Notes: generated by a model not told the origin, from the sequence alone. Numbered from the stretch's first letter, positions 46,017 through 55,304 are shown. The stretch: DNA of 64,000 nt from Elusimicrobiota bacterium (GCA_016721625.1 JADKHR010000001.1:1674001-1738000), one strand, 5' to 3'. Made by a program: numbers and translations.

Positions 46017-46972
46017 CGATGACGTGGGTCCTGGTCGGGGCGGTGGTTCTCCTGGCGGCGCTGTGGGTTCTCTTGACCCAACCGTTGCTTCCGGAAATTT
46101 CGCGCCGTCCTCCGGTTCTCCCGGTGGACCCCGCCCTGTTGCGGAGTCACGTGGAACATATGTCCCGTTGTTCACCCCGCCACGCGGGGGCCCCGGGATT
46201 GGAGGAGGCGGCCCGTTATGTGCGGGACCAGTTGGCCTCCACTGGACGGCCGGTGGAGGAGCAAACCTTTGAACTGAACGGACGGACCTACCGAAACCTC
46301 CTCCTTTCCTACGGACCGCGCACGGGAGAACGCGTGGTGGTGGGAGCCCATTACGATGGACGGGACGATACCCCGGGCGCCGACGACAACGCCAGCGGCG
46401 TGGCGGTTCTCTTGGAACTGGCGCATTCCCTGAAAACGGTCCCCTTTAAAACTCGCGTGGATCTCGTCGCCTACACTCTGGAAGAAATCAATCCCGGCCT
46501 TTGGGCGCTCCAGGGGAGCACCACGCACGCCCAGGCCCTTCGAAAAGAAGGCGCGGCGGTCAAACTAATGATTTCTTTGGAAATGCTCGGCTACTACGAT
46601 GAGCGGCTGGGAACCCAGAATTACCCCCTGCCGTTCATGAATCGATTCTACCCCGACCGGGCCCATTTTCTGTCCATCGTGGGATCGATCCGCGAGACGC
46701 CCTGGGTCTATCGCTTGAAACCCGTCATGAGGCGAGCGTCTCCTCTCCCCATTTACAGCATGACCGCCCCCCGCTGGGTCGCCGGGATCGAGCATTCCGA
46801 TCATCAGAGTTTTTGGAACGCGGGTTATCCCGCTGTCATGATCACCGACACCGCCTACCTCCGAAATCCCCATTACCATCGCCCCACCGACACCCCGGAC
46901 ACCCTGGACTACGCCCGCATGGCCCACGCCGCGGCCGCCGTGCACGCCGCCGTGCTTTCCCTCGCCACTTGA
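46013..46972 (+). CDS. M28 family zinc peptidase, membrane anchored
   Basis: A co-catalytic two-zinc aminopeptidase-like protein. The N-terminus is a signal anchor (WVLVGAVVLLAALWVLL, about residues 4-21). The zinc ligands can be followed in VVGAHYDGRDDTPGADDNASG, TLEEINPG, SLEMLGYY and IEHSDHQSFW. It has about 319 residues. GTG at 46013 overlaps the nadB stop; ATG at 46019 is an alternative. Substrate is unknown, most likely periplasmic peptides. It overlaps uvrA as TTGA. Confidence 0.87.
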   Translation: MTMTWVLVGAVVLLAALWVLLTQPLLPEISRRPPVLPVDPALLRSHVEHMSRCSPRHAGAPGLEEAARYVRDQLASTGRPVEEQTFELNGRTYRNLLLSYGPRTGERVVVGAHYDGRDDTPGADDNASGVAVLLELAHSLKTVPFKTRVDLVAYTLEEINPGLWALQGSTTHAQALRKEGAAVKLMISLEMLGYYDERLGTQNYPLPFMNRFYPDRAHFLSIVGSIRETPWVYRLKPVMRRASPLPIYSMTAPRWVAGIEHSDHQSFWNAGYPAVMITDTAYLRNPHYHRPTDTPDTLDYARMAHAAAAVHAAVLSLAT

Positions 46973-49815
46973 CCGACGGCATCCGCATCCGCGGGGCGAG
47001 GGAACACAATCTAAAAAACCTCTCCCTCGACTTGCCCCGCAACCAAATGATCGTGATCACCGGGCTTTCGGGCTCCGGGAAGAGCTCCCTCGCCTTCAAC
47101 ACGATCTACGCCGAAGGACAGCGGCGATACGTCGAGAGCCTCTCGGCCTACGCCCGCCAGTTTTTGGAGCTGATGGAGAAACCGGACGTGGATTTGATCG
47201 AAGGGCTTTCTCCGGCCATCGCCATCGAACAGAGGACCCCATCCCATAACCCGCGTTCCACCGTGGGGACCGTAACCGAGATCTACGATTACCTCCGCCT
47301 GCTCTTCGCCCGGGTGGGCCTTCCCCATTGCCCCACCTGCGGCCGGCCCATCCAGTCCCAGTCCGCCAGTCAAATCATCGCGGAAATCCTTAAGGGGTAT
47401 TCCGGAAAAAACATTCAAATCCTCGCCCCCCTGGTTCAAGGCCGGACCGGCACCTACGAAGCCCTCTTCGAAAAGCTCAAAAAAACCGGGTTCGTCCGGG
47501 CCCGGGTCGACGGCGAAATGCGGGACCTCGAAAAAAAGATCAAACTCGACCGCTACAAAAAACATACCGTGGAGGCCGTCATCGACCGTCTGGCGGTCTC
47601 GGAGGCCGGGCGACAGCGTTTGGCCGATTCCGTGGAGACGGCACTCCGGGAATCCAGGGGACTTCTCCGCGTCCTGGACGCGGCCCAGCCGGGCGAGGGC
47701 GTGCTTTTTTCCGAACATTTCGCCTGCGCCGAATGTGGCACCAGCCTACCGGAAATCGAACCGCGGCTTTTTTCCTTCAACAGCCCCTACGGGGCCTGCG
47801 GCACCTGCGATGGGTTGGGGGTCAAACTGGACGTGGCCGAAGAGCTGGTGATTCCAGACGAAAACCTGTCCATCAACGACGGCGCGCTCGCCGCCTGGGC
47901 GGACCCCGTCACCACCCGGACCAACCGATGGAAAAAATCCTGGTCCGGCTACTACATGGAAATCTTGACCGAAGTGTGCCGTCGAAACCGTATTCCCATG
48001 GACCGTCCGTGGAAAAGCCTTTCCCGGGAACAGCGGCGGAGCCTCCTCCACGGAGGGATCGACCACCAATCCCCCTGGGGCAAAAAGGTCAAAGAATTCG
48101 AGGGCGTGATCGGCAACCTGGAACGCCGCTACAAAGAATCCGACTCCGCCTTCGTCAAGGAGGAGGTTCAGGCCCGGTTTATGCGGAGCCAGCTCTGCCC
48201 GGACTGCAAAGGCGCGCGGCTGAAACCCGAAGCCTTGGCCGTCACCGTGGGGGAAAAATCCATTTCCCAGGTCACCCATTTCTCCATCCAGGAAGCCCAC
48301 GGGTTCTTCAAATCCCTGCCGCTCACGGAAAAGGCCCGGTTCGTAGCCCGCCAGGTGCTGAAAGAAATCCAATCCCGCCTTAATTTTTTAGTGGACGTCG
48401 GTCTGGAATACGTGACCCTGGACCGGGAATCCGCCACCCTGGCCGGCGGCGAAGCTCAACGGATCCATTTGGCCACGCAAATCGGTTCGGGGTTGGTGGG
48501 CGTCCTGTACGTGTTGGACGAACCCACCATCGGGCTCCACCCCCGGGACAACGCGCGTTTATTGACGACGTTGAAACGCCTCCGGGACATTGGGAACACG
48601 CTCGTGGTCGTCGAACATGACGAGGAAACGATCCGCTCGGCCGATTGGGTCCTGGATCTGGGTCCCGGCGCGGGGGTCCACGGCGGCGAGATCGTGGCCC
48701 AGGGTTCCGTGGGCGACCTGTTGAAAGCCCCCCGTTCCCTCACGGGAGCCTATCTCCGGGGCGAACGGGGGGTTCCGGTTCCCGTCGCCCGCCGGACGCC
48801 AGGGAAAGAATTTTTAGAGATCCGGGGCGCCACCCAGTTCAATCTGAAAGACATCAACGTCAAAATCCCCCTGGGGCTCTTCGTGGCGGTCACCGGCGTT
48901 TCGGGATCGGGGAAGTCCACTCTCGTGGGTGAAATTCTCCACAAGGCCCTGGCCCGGAAAATCAACCACGCCCAAGACGAGCCCGGCCGACACAAGGCCC
49001 TGCTCGGCGTCGAGCATGTGGACAAAGTCGTGGAGGTGGATCAGACCCCCATCGGCCGCACCCCCCGTTCCAACGCCGCCACCTACACCGGGGCTTTCGG
49101 CCCCATCCGGGACCTGTTCGCCCAACTCCCGGAATCCAGGCGGCGGGGATACAAGCCCGGCCGTTTCTCCTTCAACGTCAAAGGCGGGCGCTGTGAAAAC
49201 TGCGAGGGAGACGGAACCCTTAAGATTTCCATGCAGTTCCTGCCCGACGTCTACGTCAAATGCGATGTCTGCGAGGGGAAACGGTTCAACGCTGAAACAT
49301 TGGAAGTGACCTATAAAGGCAAATCCATCGCCGAGGTGTTGGCTCTCCCGGCTACGGAAGCGGCGGTCTTCTTTGAGAACGTTCCATCGGTGGCTCGCAT
49401 TCTCGCGACGCTGGTGGATGTGGGCATGGGCTACGCCGCCATCGGACAGCCGGCCACGACGCTGTCGGGAGGGGAGGCGCAGCGGGTCAAGTTGGCCACG
49501 GAATTGTGCCGCCGTCCCACCGGCCACACGCTCTATATTTTGGACGAACCCACCACCGGCCTCCACTTCGCCGACGTGGAAAAACTCCTGGGCGTCCTCC
49601 AGCGCTTGGTGGACGGAGGAAACACGGTGCTCGTGATCGAACACAATCTGGACGTCATCAAAACCGCCGATTGGATTTTGGACCTGGGCCCCGAAGGCGG
49701 AGACGGCGGCGGCCGTCTGGTGGCCGAGGGCCCGCCCGAAACCGTGGCCGCCACGCCCGCTTCCCACACCGGGGCCCATCTCGCCCCCCTCCTCCGCGTC
49801 AAACCGAAAACCTGA
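46969..49815 (+). CDS. uvrA: Excinuclease ABC subunit UvrA
   Basis: DNA-damage sensor of nucleotide excision repair. Two ABC ATPase modules are present: GLSGSGKSSLAFNTIYAEGQRRYVESL and GVSGSGKSTLVGEIL. The signatures TLAGGEAQRI and TLSGGEAQRVKLA match. Zinc sites are in FACAECGTSLPEIEPRLFSFN with CGTCDG, and in GRCENCEGDG with VKCDVCEGKR. The protein has 948 residues. TTG at 46969 overlaps the peptidase stop; the frame is open to 46813 but that part shadows the peptidase gene. It ends 366 bases before dnaA. Confidence 0.96.
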   Translation: MTDGIRIRGAREHNLKNLSLDLPRNQMIVITGLSGSGKSSLAFNTIYAEGQRRYVESLSAYARQFLELMEKPDVDLIEGLSPAIAIEQRTPSHNPRSTVGTVTEIYDYLRLLFARVGLPHCPTCGRPIQSQSASQIIAEILKGYSGKNIQILAPLVQGRTGTYEALFEKLKKTGFVRARVDGEMRDLEKKIKLDRYKKHTVEAVIDRLAVSEAGRQRLADSVETALRESRGLLRVLDAAQPGEGVLFSEHFACAECGTSLPEIEPRLFSFNSPYGACGTCDGLGVKLDVAEELVIPDENLSINDGALAAWADPVTTRTNRWKKSWSGYYMEILTEVCRRNRIPMDRPWKSLSREQRRSLLHGGIDHQSPWGKKVKEFEGVIGNLERRYKESDSAFVKEEVQARFMRSQLCPDCKGARLKPEALAVTVGEKSISQVTHFSIQEAHGFFKSLPLTEKARFVARQVLKEIQSRLNFLVDVGLEYVTLDRESATLAGGEAQRIHLATQIGSGLVGVLYVLDEPTIGLHPRDNARLLTTLKRLRDIGNTLVVVEHDEETIRSADWVLDLGPGAGVHGGEIVAQGSVGDLLKAPRSLTGAYLRGERGVPVPVARRTPGKEFLEIRGATQFNLKDINVKIPLGLFVAVTGVSGSGKSTLVGEILHKALARKINHAQDEPGRHKALLGVEHVDKVVEVDQTPIGRTPRSNAATYTGAFGPIRDLFAQLPESRRRGYKPGRFSFNVKGGRCENCEGDGTLKISMQFLPDVYVKCDVCEGKRFNAETLEVTYKGKSIAEVLALPATEAAVFFENVPSVARILATLVDVGMGYAAIGQPATTLSGGEAQRVKLATELCRRPTGHTLYILDEPTTGLHFADVEKLLGVLQRLVDGGNTVLVIEHNLDVIKTADWILDLGPEGGDGGGRLVAEGPPETVAATPASHTGAHLAPLLRVKPKT

Positions 49816-50181
49816 CGCCGTGACGTTCCCAAAAAAGGAGTCCAAGACCTCCCGACGGTAAAACGACGAGCTTGACAAGCGGTCTGGGAGCATAATCTCG
49901 GCGGAAAAAACTTCATCCTGCACGGAAAAATAGACAAAATCGGCCATGTAAATTTTTTCCAGAACGCTTGACAGGCTGGACGGGCTTCGTTTAAGATGTC
50001 CACAAGCTTCTTCACCGTTCCTTTCTCCCAACCAAATTTTCAACGGCGCGCTTCTGGCCCCTGGATTTTTTCGACACGGAACGGCAAAAGATGGCAAAGA
50101 TTGGCTCTAAAAAAGATATTAAGATAATTCACAATTATTATTCGTAATTGTTGATAAGTCTGTGGATAACTAAGGAATCCC
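49816..50181 (+). other. Left part of the putative origin (oriC), dnaA upstream region
   Basis: A 366-base gap without a convincing gene. It contains a perfect DnaA box TGTGGATAA at 50161-50169. Three bases to its left is TGTTGATAA (50149-50157, one mismatch). Weaker sites are TAATTCACA (50125-50133) and ATGTCCACA (49996-50004), with two mismatches each. An AT-rich stretch (50108-50157) with the inverted repeat ACAATTA/TAATTGT (50131-50137, 50145-50151) is the best candidate for the unwinding element. Short antisense open frames here have no family sequence. Confidence 0.75.
49968..49997 (+). promoter_or_regulatory. Candidate dnaA promoter
   Basis: TTGACA (49968-49973) and TAAGAT (49992-49997) are separated by 18 bases. 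A DnaA-box-like ATGTCCACA (49996-50004) touches the -10, so self-repression by DnaA is possible. The leader would be about 180 bases. Confidence 0.5.
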
Positions 50182-51569
50182 ATGATCGTTAGTGAAACAG
50201 CTCAAACCCTCTGGTCCGGCGTTATTGAACGGCTTAAACCGAACCTTAAGGAAGAAACCTTCAATTTGTGGCTGAAACCCCTCCAACCATTAAAATGGGA
50301 GGACCAGCTTCTAACGTTGCAGGTGCCAAACCGGTTCTTCTCCGAATGGGTCAAAAAAACTGCCAGAAAGACATTGAAGAGGCCTTGAAGGGCCTCCTTG
50401 GCCGAGAAGCGGCCCTCTGCTTTGAAGCCGCCCAAGAGATCGAACCGATCTTAAAAGAAGAAGAGGCTCGGGTGGACCCGATCCCGGCGCCCAAAACCGA
50501 AAGCCATTTCACGGACGAACAGTTCAACCCCAAATACACTTTTGAAAGTTTTGTCGTGGGTCCCTCCAACCGTTTCGCCCAGGCGGCGGGAATGGCGGTG
50601 GCCAAAGATCCCGGCAAAGCTTACAATCCGGTCTTCCTCTACGGAGGCGTGGGGCTCGGAAAAACCCATATTTTGCACGCCATTGGCCACGCCATCCGCC
50701 AAAATCGGCCGGGCGCGCGCGTTCTTTATGTCACGTCCGAACGATTTATCAACGAGTTCATTGATGGCCTGCGGTTCGATAAGATGAAGGATTTCCGCAG
50801 CAAGTATCGGAACCTCGACTGCCTGCTGATTGACGACATCCAGTCCCTGACCGGAAAAGAAAATTCCATGGAGGAGTTTTACTATACCTTCAACTCCCTC
50901 TACGATTCCCGCAAGCAAATCATCATTTCTTCGGATCGCACGCCGGGCGAAACCAAGGTCAGCGCGCGCCTCGTGTCCCGCTTTGAGTGGGGGGTGGTGG
51001 CCGACATCCAACCGCCGGACCTGGAAACCCGCATCGCCATTTTAAGGAAAAAAGCCGCTTCTGAAAATATCTTCGTTCCGGACGACGTCATTCTCTACAT
51101 CGCCAGCCAAATTCGTTCCAATATCCGCGAACTGGAAGGGAGCCTGATCCGAATCGTCGCCTTTAGCTCTCTCACCGGCACCCCCCTCACCATCGATTCC
51201 GCCCGGGAGACACTGAAAGACATCGTCTCCGCCGCCGATTCCTCCCGTCCCGTCCGAATCGAAGACATCCAGGAAGTTGTGGCCGCCCATTTCAATCTGG
51301 ACCTGCGAGATATGAAATCAAAACGCCGGACAGACGCCATCGCCTTTCCCCGCCAGATCGCCATGTACATCGCTCGAACCCTGACTGAATGTTCCACCAC
51401 GGAAATCGGCGACGCCTTCGGCGGAAAAGACCACACCACCGTGATGCACGCCTGCACGAAGATCAAAGGCAAAATGACCTCGGACCCTTACTTCACCGCC
51501 CTCGTTAACAAAATCTCCCAACAAATCAAAAACCACATCGCTTTAGGCGATGTTCGTCCATCCCGTTAA
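50182..51569 (+). CDS. dnaA: Chromosomal replication initiator DnaA, frame broken near 50353-50359
   Basis: Binds DnaA boxes, opens the origin and loads helicase. Domain I (about residues 1-60, LWSGVIERLKPNLKEETFNLWLKPL) is read from ATG 50182, with SD AAGGA five bases before it. That frame stops at 50388. From the A run at 50353-50359 the family sequence continues one frame back as NCQKDIEEAL. Domain III follows: Walker A GGVGLGKTHILHAIGH, Walker B CLLIDDIQSLTGKE and sensor ISSDRTPGE. Domain IV ends with the DnaA signature GGKDHTTVMHACTKI. One added A gives a normal protein of about 462 residues. See findings for the two readings. Confidence 0.93.
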
Positions 51570-51919
51570 CGGGCACCGGCCATTTTCCCAACCCCCTTGA
51601 ACTTAACCTCTTCTGCGCCGACCGCCATCCCCTTTAACAACTCTCTGAACAACCTCTGGATAACTTTGTTTTCCTGTGGGCTCCAGAACTTCTTCCGGAC
51701 AGTGGGGATAACGTCTCTTGCTTTTCCACAGCTTTCCCCGGCCTTTGCGATGGCCAGGCTCTTTTGACAACCATGCACTTCCACGAGTTCCCCAAAATTA
51801 CTAACATCTTCCCACGCACGTCTTCTACGACGACTTTCTTTGTACCTATATAAGAAGAGAGGATGCCCTTGAATAACCTGACCAGCACCCTATCCGCACC
51901 TCGCAAACAAGAGGCCCTC
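51570..51919 (+). other. Right part of the putative origin, dnaA-dnaN intergenic region
   Basis: A 350-base gap. Three near-consensus DnaA boxes, each with one mismatch, lie at 51655-51663 (TCTGGATAA), 51703-51711 (TGGGGATAA) and 51722-51730 (TTTTCCACA, opposite orientation). The stretch 51795-51855 is less GC-rich and ends with TATATAAG (51847-51854), a possible dnaN -10 without a clear -35. A longer dnaN frame from ATG 51863 exists, but its SD is too close and the extra residues are not conserved. Antisense open frames here look like shadows. Confidence 0.65.
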
Positions 51920-53029
51920 ATGGAAATTCATTGCCAAAAAGAAGAACTCCTTAAAGGAGTGCAACTGGTTCAAAACGCCATCTCTCCCCGGAGCACTCTC
52001 CCCGTCTTGGCCAATATTCTCGTGGAAGCCACGGCGGAAGGTCTCCGCCTTTCCTCCACCGACCTGGAAGTCGGAATCCGTTGCCATGTCAAAGCCGACG
52101 TCAAATCCGGAGGCGTGACCACAGTCCCGGCCCGCACCTTAGGCGAATTCCTCCGCACCTTGGACGACGGCCGGGATTTGACCCTGAAAATGTCGGATAA
52201 CCAAAAAATGGAAATCCGATCGGGACGGGATCGCTGTGTTTTGGCGTGCCTTCCTAAAGACGATTACCCGGTTCTCCCGGAGTTCAGTTTAGAAAAGGCC
52301 ATCTCCTTAAACCAAGTCGTCCTGCGCGAAATGATTCGAAAAACCGCTTTCTCTGTTTCGACGGACGAGACCCGTTACGTTCTCAACGGCGTCAACTTCA
52401 TGATCGAAAAAGGCAAAATCACCCTCGTCGCCACCGACGGTCGGCGTTTGGCTTTCATCCAACGGGATTTGTCGGACGCCAAAGCCGCTGTGGGCGCTAT
52501 CATTCCCACCAAAGCCATCAACGAACTCGCTCGGATCCTCTCCAACGAAGAAAAGGGCGCCGACGTCCAGATGGGGTTGACGGAGAACCAGGTCACTTTC
52601 CAATACCGCGACATCATCATCATCTCCCGCCTCATCGAGGGAAATTTCCCCAACTTCGACCAGGTGATTCCTAAAAATCATGACATTCAATTGCGAATGA
52701 AAACCCGCCAAATCCTCCAAGCCACCCAACGGGCCGCTGTGGGCACCATGGAACGAGGCGGGTCCGTGCGCTTTAGTTTGGCTCCCGGACGCCTGCAGAT
52801 CTCCGCCTCCGCCCAAGGGCGCATCGAGGTCGAATCGGAAATTGAGGTCAGCTACAAAGGCGACCCCTTCGCCATCGCCTTTAACCCCGCCTACATGGTG
52901 GACGTTTTTAAAGCCTTGGAAACAGACGAGGTTTTGTTGGAACTCTCCACGCCGTTAAATCCCGGCGTGATCCGCCCCGTGGGCGACGAGAATTACAAGT
53001 ACGTGGTCATGCCCATGCAGGTGAGCTAG
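51920..53029 (+). CDS. dnaN: DNA polymerase III beta subunit (sliding clamp)
   Basis: Ring-shaped clamp that holds polymerase on DNA. The N-terminal MEIHCQKEELLKGVQLVQNAIS and SPRSTLPVLANILVEA are family sequence, as are GVNFMIEKGKITLVATDGRRLA and GNFPNFDQVIPK. The C-terminal end YKYVVMPMQVS is the hydrophobic-pocket end. It has 369 residues. ATG at 51920 is preceded by AAGAGG and matches the normal start. Codon texture is like its neighbours. Confidence 0.96.
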   Translation: MEIHCQKEELLKGVQLVQNAISPRSTLPVLANILVEATAEGLRLSSTDLEVGIRCHVKADVKSGGVTTVPARTLGEFLRTLDDGRDLTLKMSDNQKMEIRSGRDRCVLACLPKDDYPVLPEFSLEKAISLNQVVLREMIRKTAFSVSTDETRYVLNGVNFMIEKGKITLVATDGRRLAFIQRDLSDAKAAVGAIIPTKAINELARILSNEEKGADVQMGLTENQVTFQYRDIIIISRLIEGNFPNFDQVIPKNHDIQLRMKTRQILQATQRAAVGTMERGGSVRFSLAPGRLQISASAQGRIEVESEIEVSYKGDPFAIAFNPAYMVDVFKALETDEVLLELSTPLNPGVIRPVGDENYKYVVMPMQVS

Positions 53030-53121
53030 AACGCCCTCAAAAGAAAGAATCGTTTTTCTGTTTCCCGTATCCGCCTTTTCTCGCCCCACGTGCATCGATT
53101 CCTTTCGTTAAGGAGATTCCA

Positions 53122-53706
53122 ATGCCCCATGTTCTACCGCCCTTGCCTTACCTGAAAACCGCCCTCATTCCTCACCTTTCGGAAGAGACCCTCGAGTTTC
53201 ACTACGGCAAACATCACCAATCTTACGTGGACAACCTCAATCGCCTCGTTGCCGGAACCCCTTATGAAAAGCAAACTCTTGAGGAGATCATCCGAAAAAC
53301 CTCCTCGGGTCCCGTTTTTAATAACGCGGCTCAAATCTGGAACCACACCTTTTATTGGCGTTCTTTAAGTCCCACCGGGGGGGGGGAACCGTCGGGGCCT
53401 CTCGCGGAGGCGCTCAAAAAGAAATTCGGTTCCATAGAGGCTTTCAAGGAAATCTTCAGCAAGGACGCCGTCGGACAGTTCGGATCGGGATGGGCCTGGC
53501 TCGTTAAAACGCCCGATGGAGGGGTGGACGTGGAAACGATGCCTAACGCCGGGACGCCTTTGTCGGAAGGGAAAACGCCGCTTTTAACGTGCGACGTCTG
53601 GGAACACGCCTATTACATCGATTATCGGAACGCCCGCGCCAAATACGTGGACGCTTTTTGGCGCCTGGCCAACTGGGATTTCGCGGCGGCGAATTTCAAG
53701 GCCTAG
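53122..53706 (+). CDS. sodB: Superoxide dismutase, Fe/Mn family (probably iron type)
   Basis: Detoxifies superoxide in the cytoplasm. Metal ligands are in EFHYGKHHQSYVDNLN (His), NHTFYW (His), and DVWEHAYYIDYRNAR (Asp and His). AAQIWNHTFYW and GQFGSGWAWL favour the iron type, though metal choice cannot be fixed by sequence alone. The 194-residue length is normal. A clear SD AAGGAGA lies before the ATG. It sits between dnaN and recF, an unusual place for sod. recF starts 30 bases after the stop. Confidence 0.95.
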   Translation: MPHVLPPLPYLKTALIPHLSEETLEFHYGKHHQSYVDNLNRLVAGTPYEKQTLEEIIRKTSSGPVFNNAAQIWNHTFYWRSLSPTGGGEPSGPLAEALKKKFGSIEAFKEIFSKDAVGQFGSGWAWLVKTPDGGVDVETMPNAGTPLSEGKTPLLTCDVWEHAYYIDYRNARAKYVDAFWRLANWDFAAANFKA

Positions 53707-53735
53707 GGCCGGAACCACCGACCTCGGAAAAACTT

Positions 53736-54887
53736 GTGCATCTGGTTTCCCTCAGTCTTCGCCAGTTCCGGAATTTTTCCCGTCTGGACCTGGAACCCGC
53801 GAACGGGGTCAACGTGTTTATCGGCTCTAACGGGGCGGGCAAGTCGAACATTTTGGAAGGGATCGCCGTTTTAGCGGCCGGCCAAAGCCATCGGGGGGCC
53901 GAAGCCCGCCATTGGCTCCAGGAAGGAAAAGACGAAGCCGCTCTCACCGCGCGGGTGGAAGGCGAAGAGTCTTTGGCCCTGGAACTCCGCCAAAAACGCG
54001 GTCGCGTCCGCCAGTTTCGCGTGAACAACCGCCCAATCCTGCGTCATCGGGACTGGGCGGGGCAAGTTCCCCTCGTGTCTTTTTCCCCGGAAGAAATGGA
54101 TTTGGTCAAGGGCGAGCCGGCCGTGCGCCGCCGGGCCGTCAACGCGGTCCTCGCCCAGGTGGACGGCGATTACGCCGAGGCTCTGGGTCGTTACACGAAG
54201 CTCCTGGAAGAGCGGAACGCCGCCCTGCGGCGGATTCGGGACGGGCTGGCCAAGGCCGGGAGTTTGGAGCCCTGGGACCTCTCGCTCTTAAAAGAGGGGG
54301 CCCGGCTCACCGTGTCCCGGCACAAGTTCCTAGCGGAATTCGCTCCCCGGGTCCAGCGGCGGCAATCGGAACTCTCCGGCGGGCGGGACCGCGGGGCGGC
54401 GGTGTACCGTCCTTCCTTCCACCTCCCGGCCGAAGAAATCGAAGCTGTGGAGGAAGCCAACCGGCGGCGCTTGGCGGACCTTCGCGAGGGAGAAATCGCC
54501 CTGGGCTCGACCTTGATCGGGCCCCACCGGGACGAGATTGAATTCCGGTTGGACGACGACCTTGCCAAAACACGGGCCTCCCAGGGCCAGGCGCGAACCC
54601 TGGCCCTCTCTTGGAAATGGGAAGAAAGGCTTTTCTTAAAAGAACGGGTCGGGCGGGTCCCGATCTCGCTCCTGGACGATGTGTTCTCGGAATTGGACCC
54701 CGCCCGGCGCGGCCAATTGACGGAGCTTCTGTTCTCCGGGGGGCAATGCTTTCTCACTTTGACGGACTTCTCCGTTTGGGGAGACTTTGCCTCTTCCTCC
54801 GGCGCGCGGGTCTTTGAGGTGGCGGCCGGATCCGTCCGGGGCCGCCCGGTCCCGTTGGTGGAACAAATGGCGGAGCGGCGGGCGTGA
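53736..54887 (+). CDS. recF: DNA replication and repair protein RecF
   Basis: SMC-like ATPase that directs RecA loading at gaps. Walker A is GSNGAGKSNILEGIAVLA (about residue 29), signature ASQGQARTLALSWKW and Walker B ISLLDDVFSELDPARRG. SLSLRQFRNFSRLDLE is the normal N-terminus, and FSPEEMDLVKGEPAVRRR and GPHRDEIEF are family segments. GTG at 53736 was chosen; the frame is open to 53589 but that part shadows sodB. Length about 383 residues. It overlaps the dciA start as GTGA. Confidence 0.95.
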   Translation: MHLVSLSLRQFRNFSRLDLEPANGVNVFIGSNGAGKSNILEGIAVLAAGQSHRGAEARHWLQEGKDEAALTARVEGEESLALELRQKRGRVRQFRVNNRPILRHRDWAGQVPLVSFSPEEMDLVKGEPAVRRRAVNAVLAQVDGDYAEALGRYTKLLEERNAALRRIRDGLAKAGSLEPWDLSLLKEGARLTVSRHKFLAEFAPRVQRRQSELSGGRDRGAAVYRPSFHLPAEEIEAVEEANRRRLADLREGEIALGSTLIGPHRDEIEFRLDDDLAKTRASQGQARTLALSWKWEERLFLKERVGRVPISLLDDVFSELDPARRGQLTELLFSGGQCFLTLTDFSVWGDFASSSGARVFEVAAGSVRGRPVPLVEQMAERRA

Positions 54888-55285
54888 TCCGCCCGTCCTC
54901 CTCCCAAAAAAAACCCAAAATTCTTGTTTCCGCCCGGGAACTTCTGAGCGGGGTGTTGGCCCGCACCGGCTATGATCCGGGCCACTACGCCCTGTTTGAA
55001 CTCTGGGACAGCCTTTTAGGAGCGGAAGCCCAGAAGGCCCGGGCGGTGGGCGTCCGGGACGGACGGCTTTACGTGGAGGTGGACACCCCCGTGCGAACGC
55101 ACGGGCTGGCGCTTCGAAAACGGGAATTGATCAAAAAAATGAACGCCGCCTTTGGCGGAACAGCCCCTCTATCTGATATAATTTTCCGCCCAGGGACCCG
55201 GTCCCCTTCCGACGACAAACATGAAAACAAAACCGAAGAAACAGGCGCCCCCCCCGCGCGCAAGTCGCGCGGCCAAGAACGATAG
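54884..55285 (+). CDS. dciA: DUF721 family protein, DciA-like helicase loader/operator
   Basis: DciA proteins help DnaB helicase at the origin in bacteria that lack DnaC or DnaI. The about 85-residue DUF721 core is visible: KILVSARELLSGVLARTG, LWDSLLGAEAQKARAVGVRDGRLYVEV and HGLALRKRELIKKMNAAFG. A Lys/Glu-rich tail of about 35 residues follows. GTG at 54884 overlaps the recF stop. Position between recF and gyrB is a common place for this family. Total 133 residues. Confidence 0.85.
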   Translation: MIRPSSSQKKPKILVSARELLSGVLARTGYDPGHYALFELWDSLLGAEAQKARAVGVRDGRLYVEVDTPVRTHGLALRKRELIKKMNAAFGGTAPLSDIIFRPGTRSPSDDKHENKTEETGAPPARKSRGQER

Positions 55286-55304
55286 GACTTCCAGGAGGAA
55301 ATCC

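Noticed and set aside
49872..49896. TTGACA followed by CATAAT upstream of dnaA
   Set aside because: The spacer is only 13 bases, too short for a sigma70-type promoter. The TTGACA at 49968 with an 18-base spacer is better.
48814..50097. Long - strand open frame across the end of uvrA and the dnaA upstream gap
   Set aside because: Most of it is antisense to uvrA, with the odd composition of GC-rich shadows (Gly, Arg, Phe, Val). No motif is seen, and the part in the gap carries DnaA-box and promoter-like signals instead.
50193..50200. GTGAAACA, a parS half-site at the start of dnaA
   Set aside because: The left half of the palindrome is absent, and the bases encode the normal DnaA N-terminus.
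51863..51919. Upstream ATG for dnaN
   Set aside because: The SD is too close to this ATG and the extra 19 residues are not part of the clamp family; ATG 51920 has a better SD.
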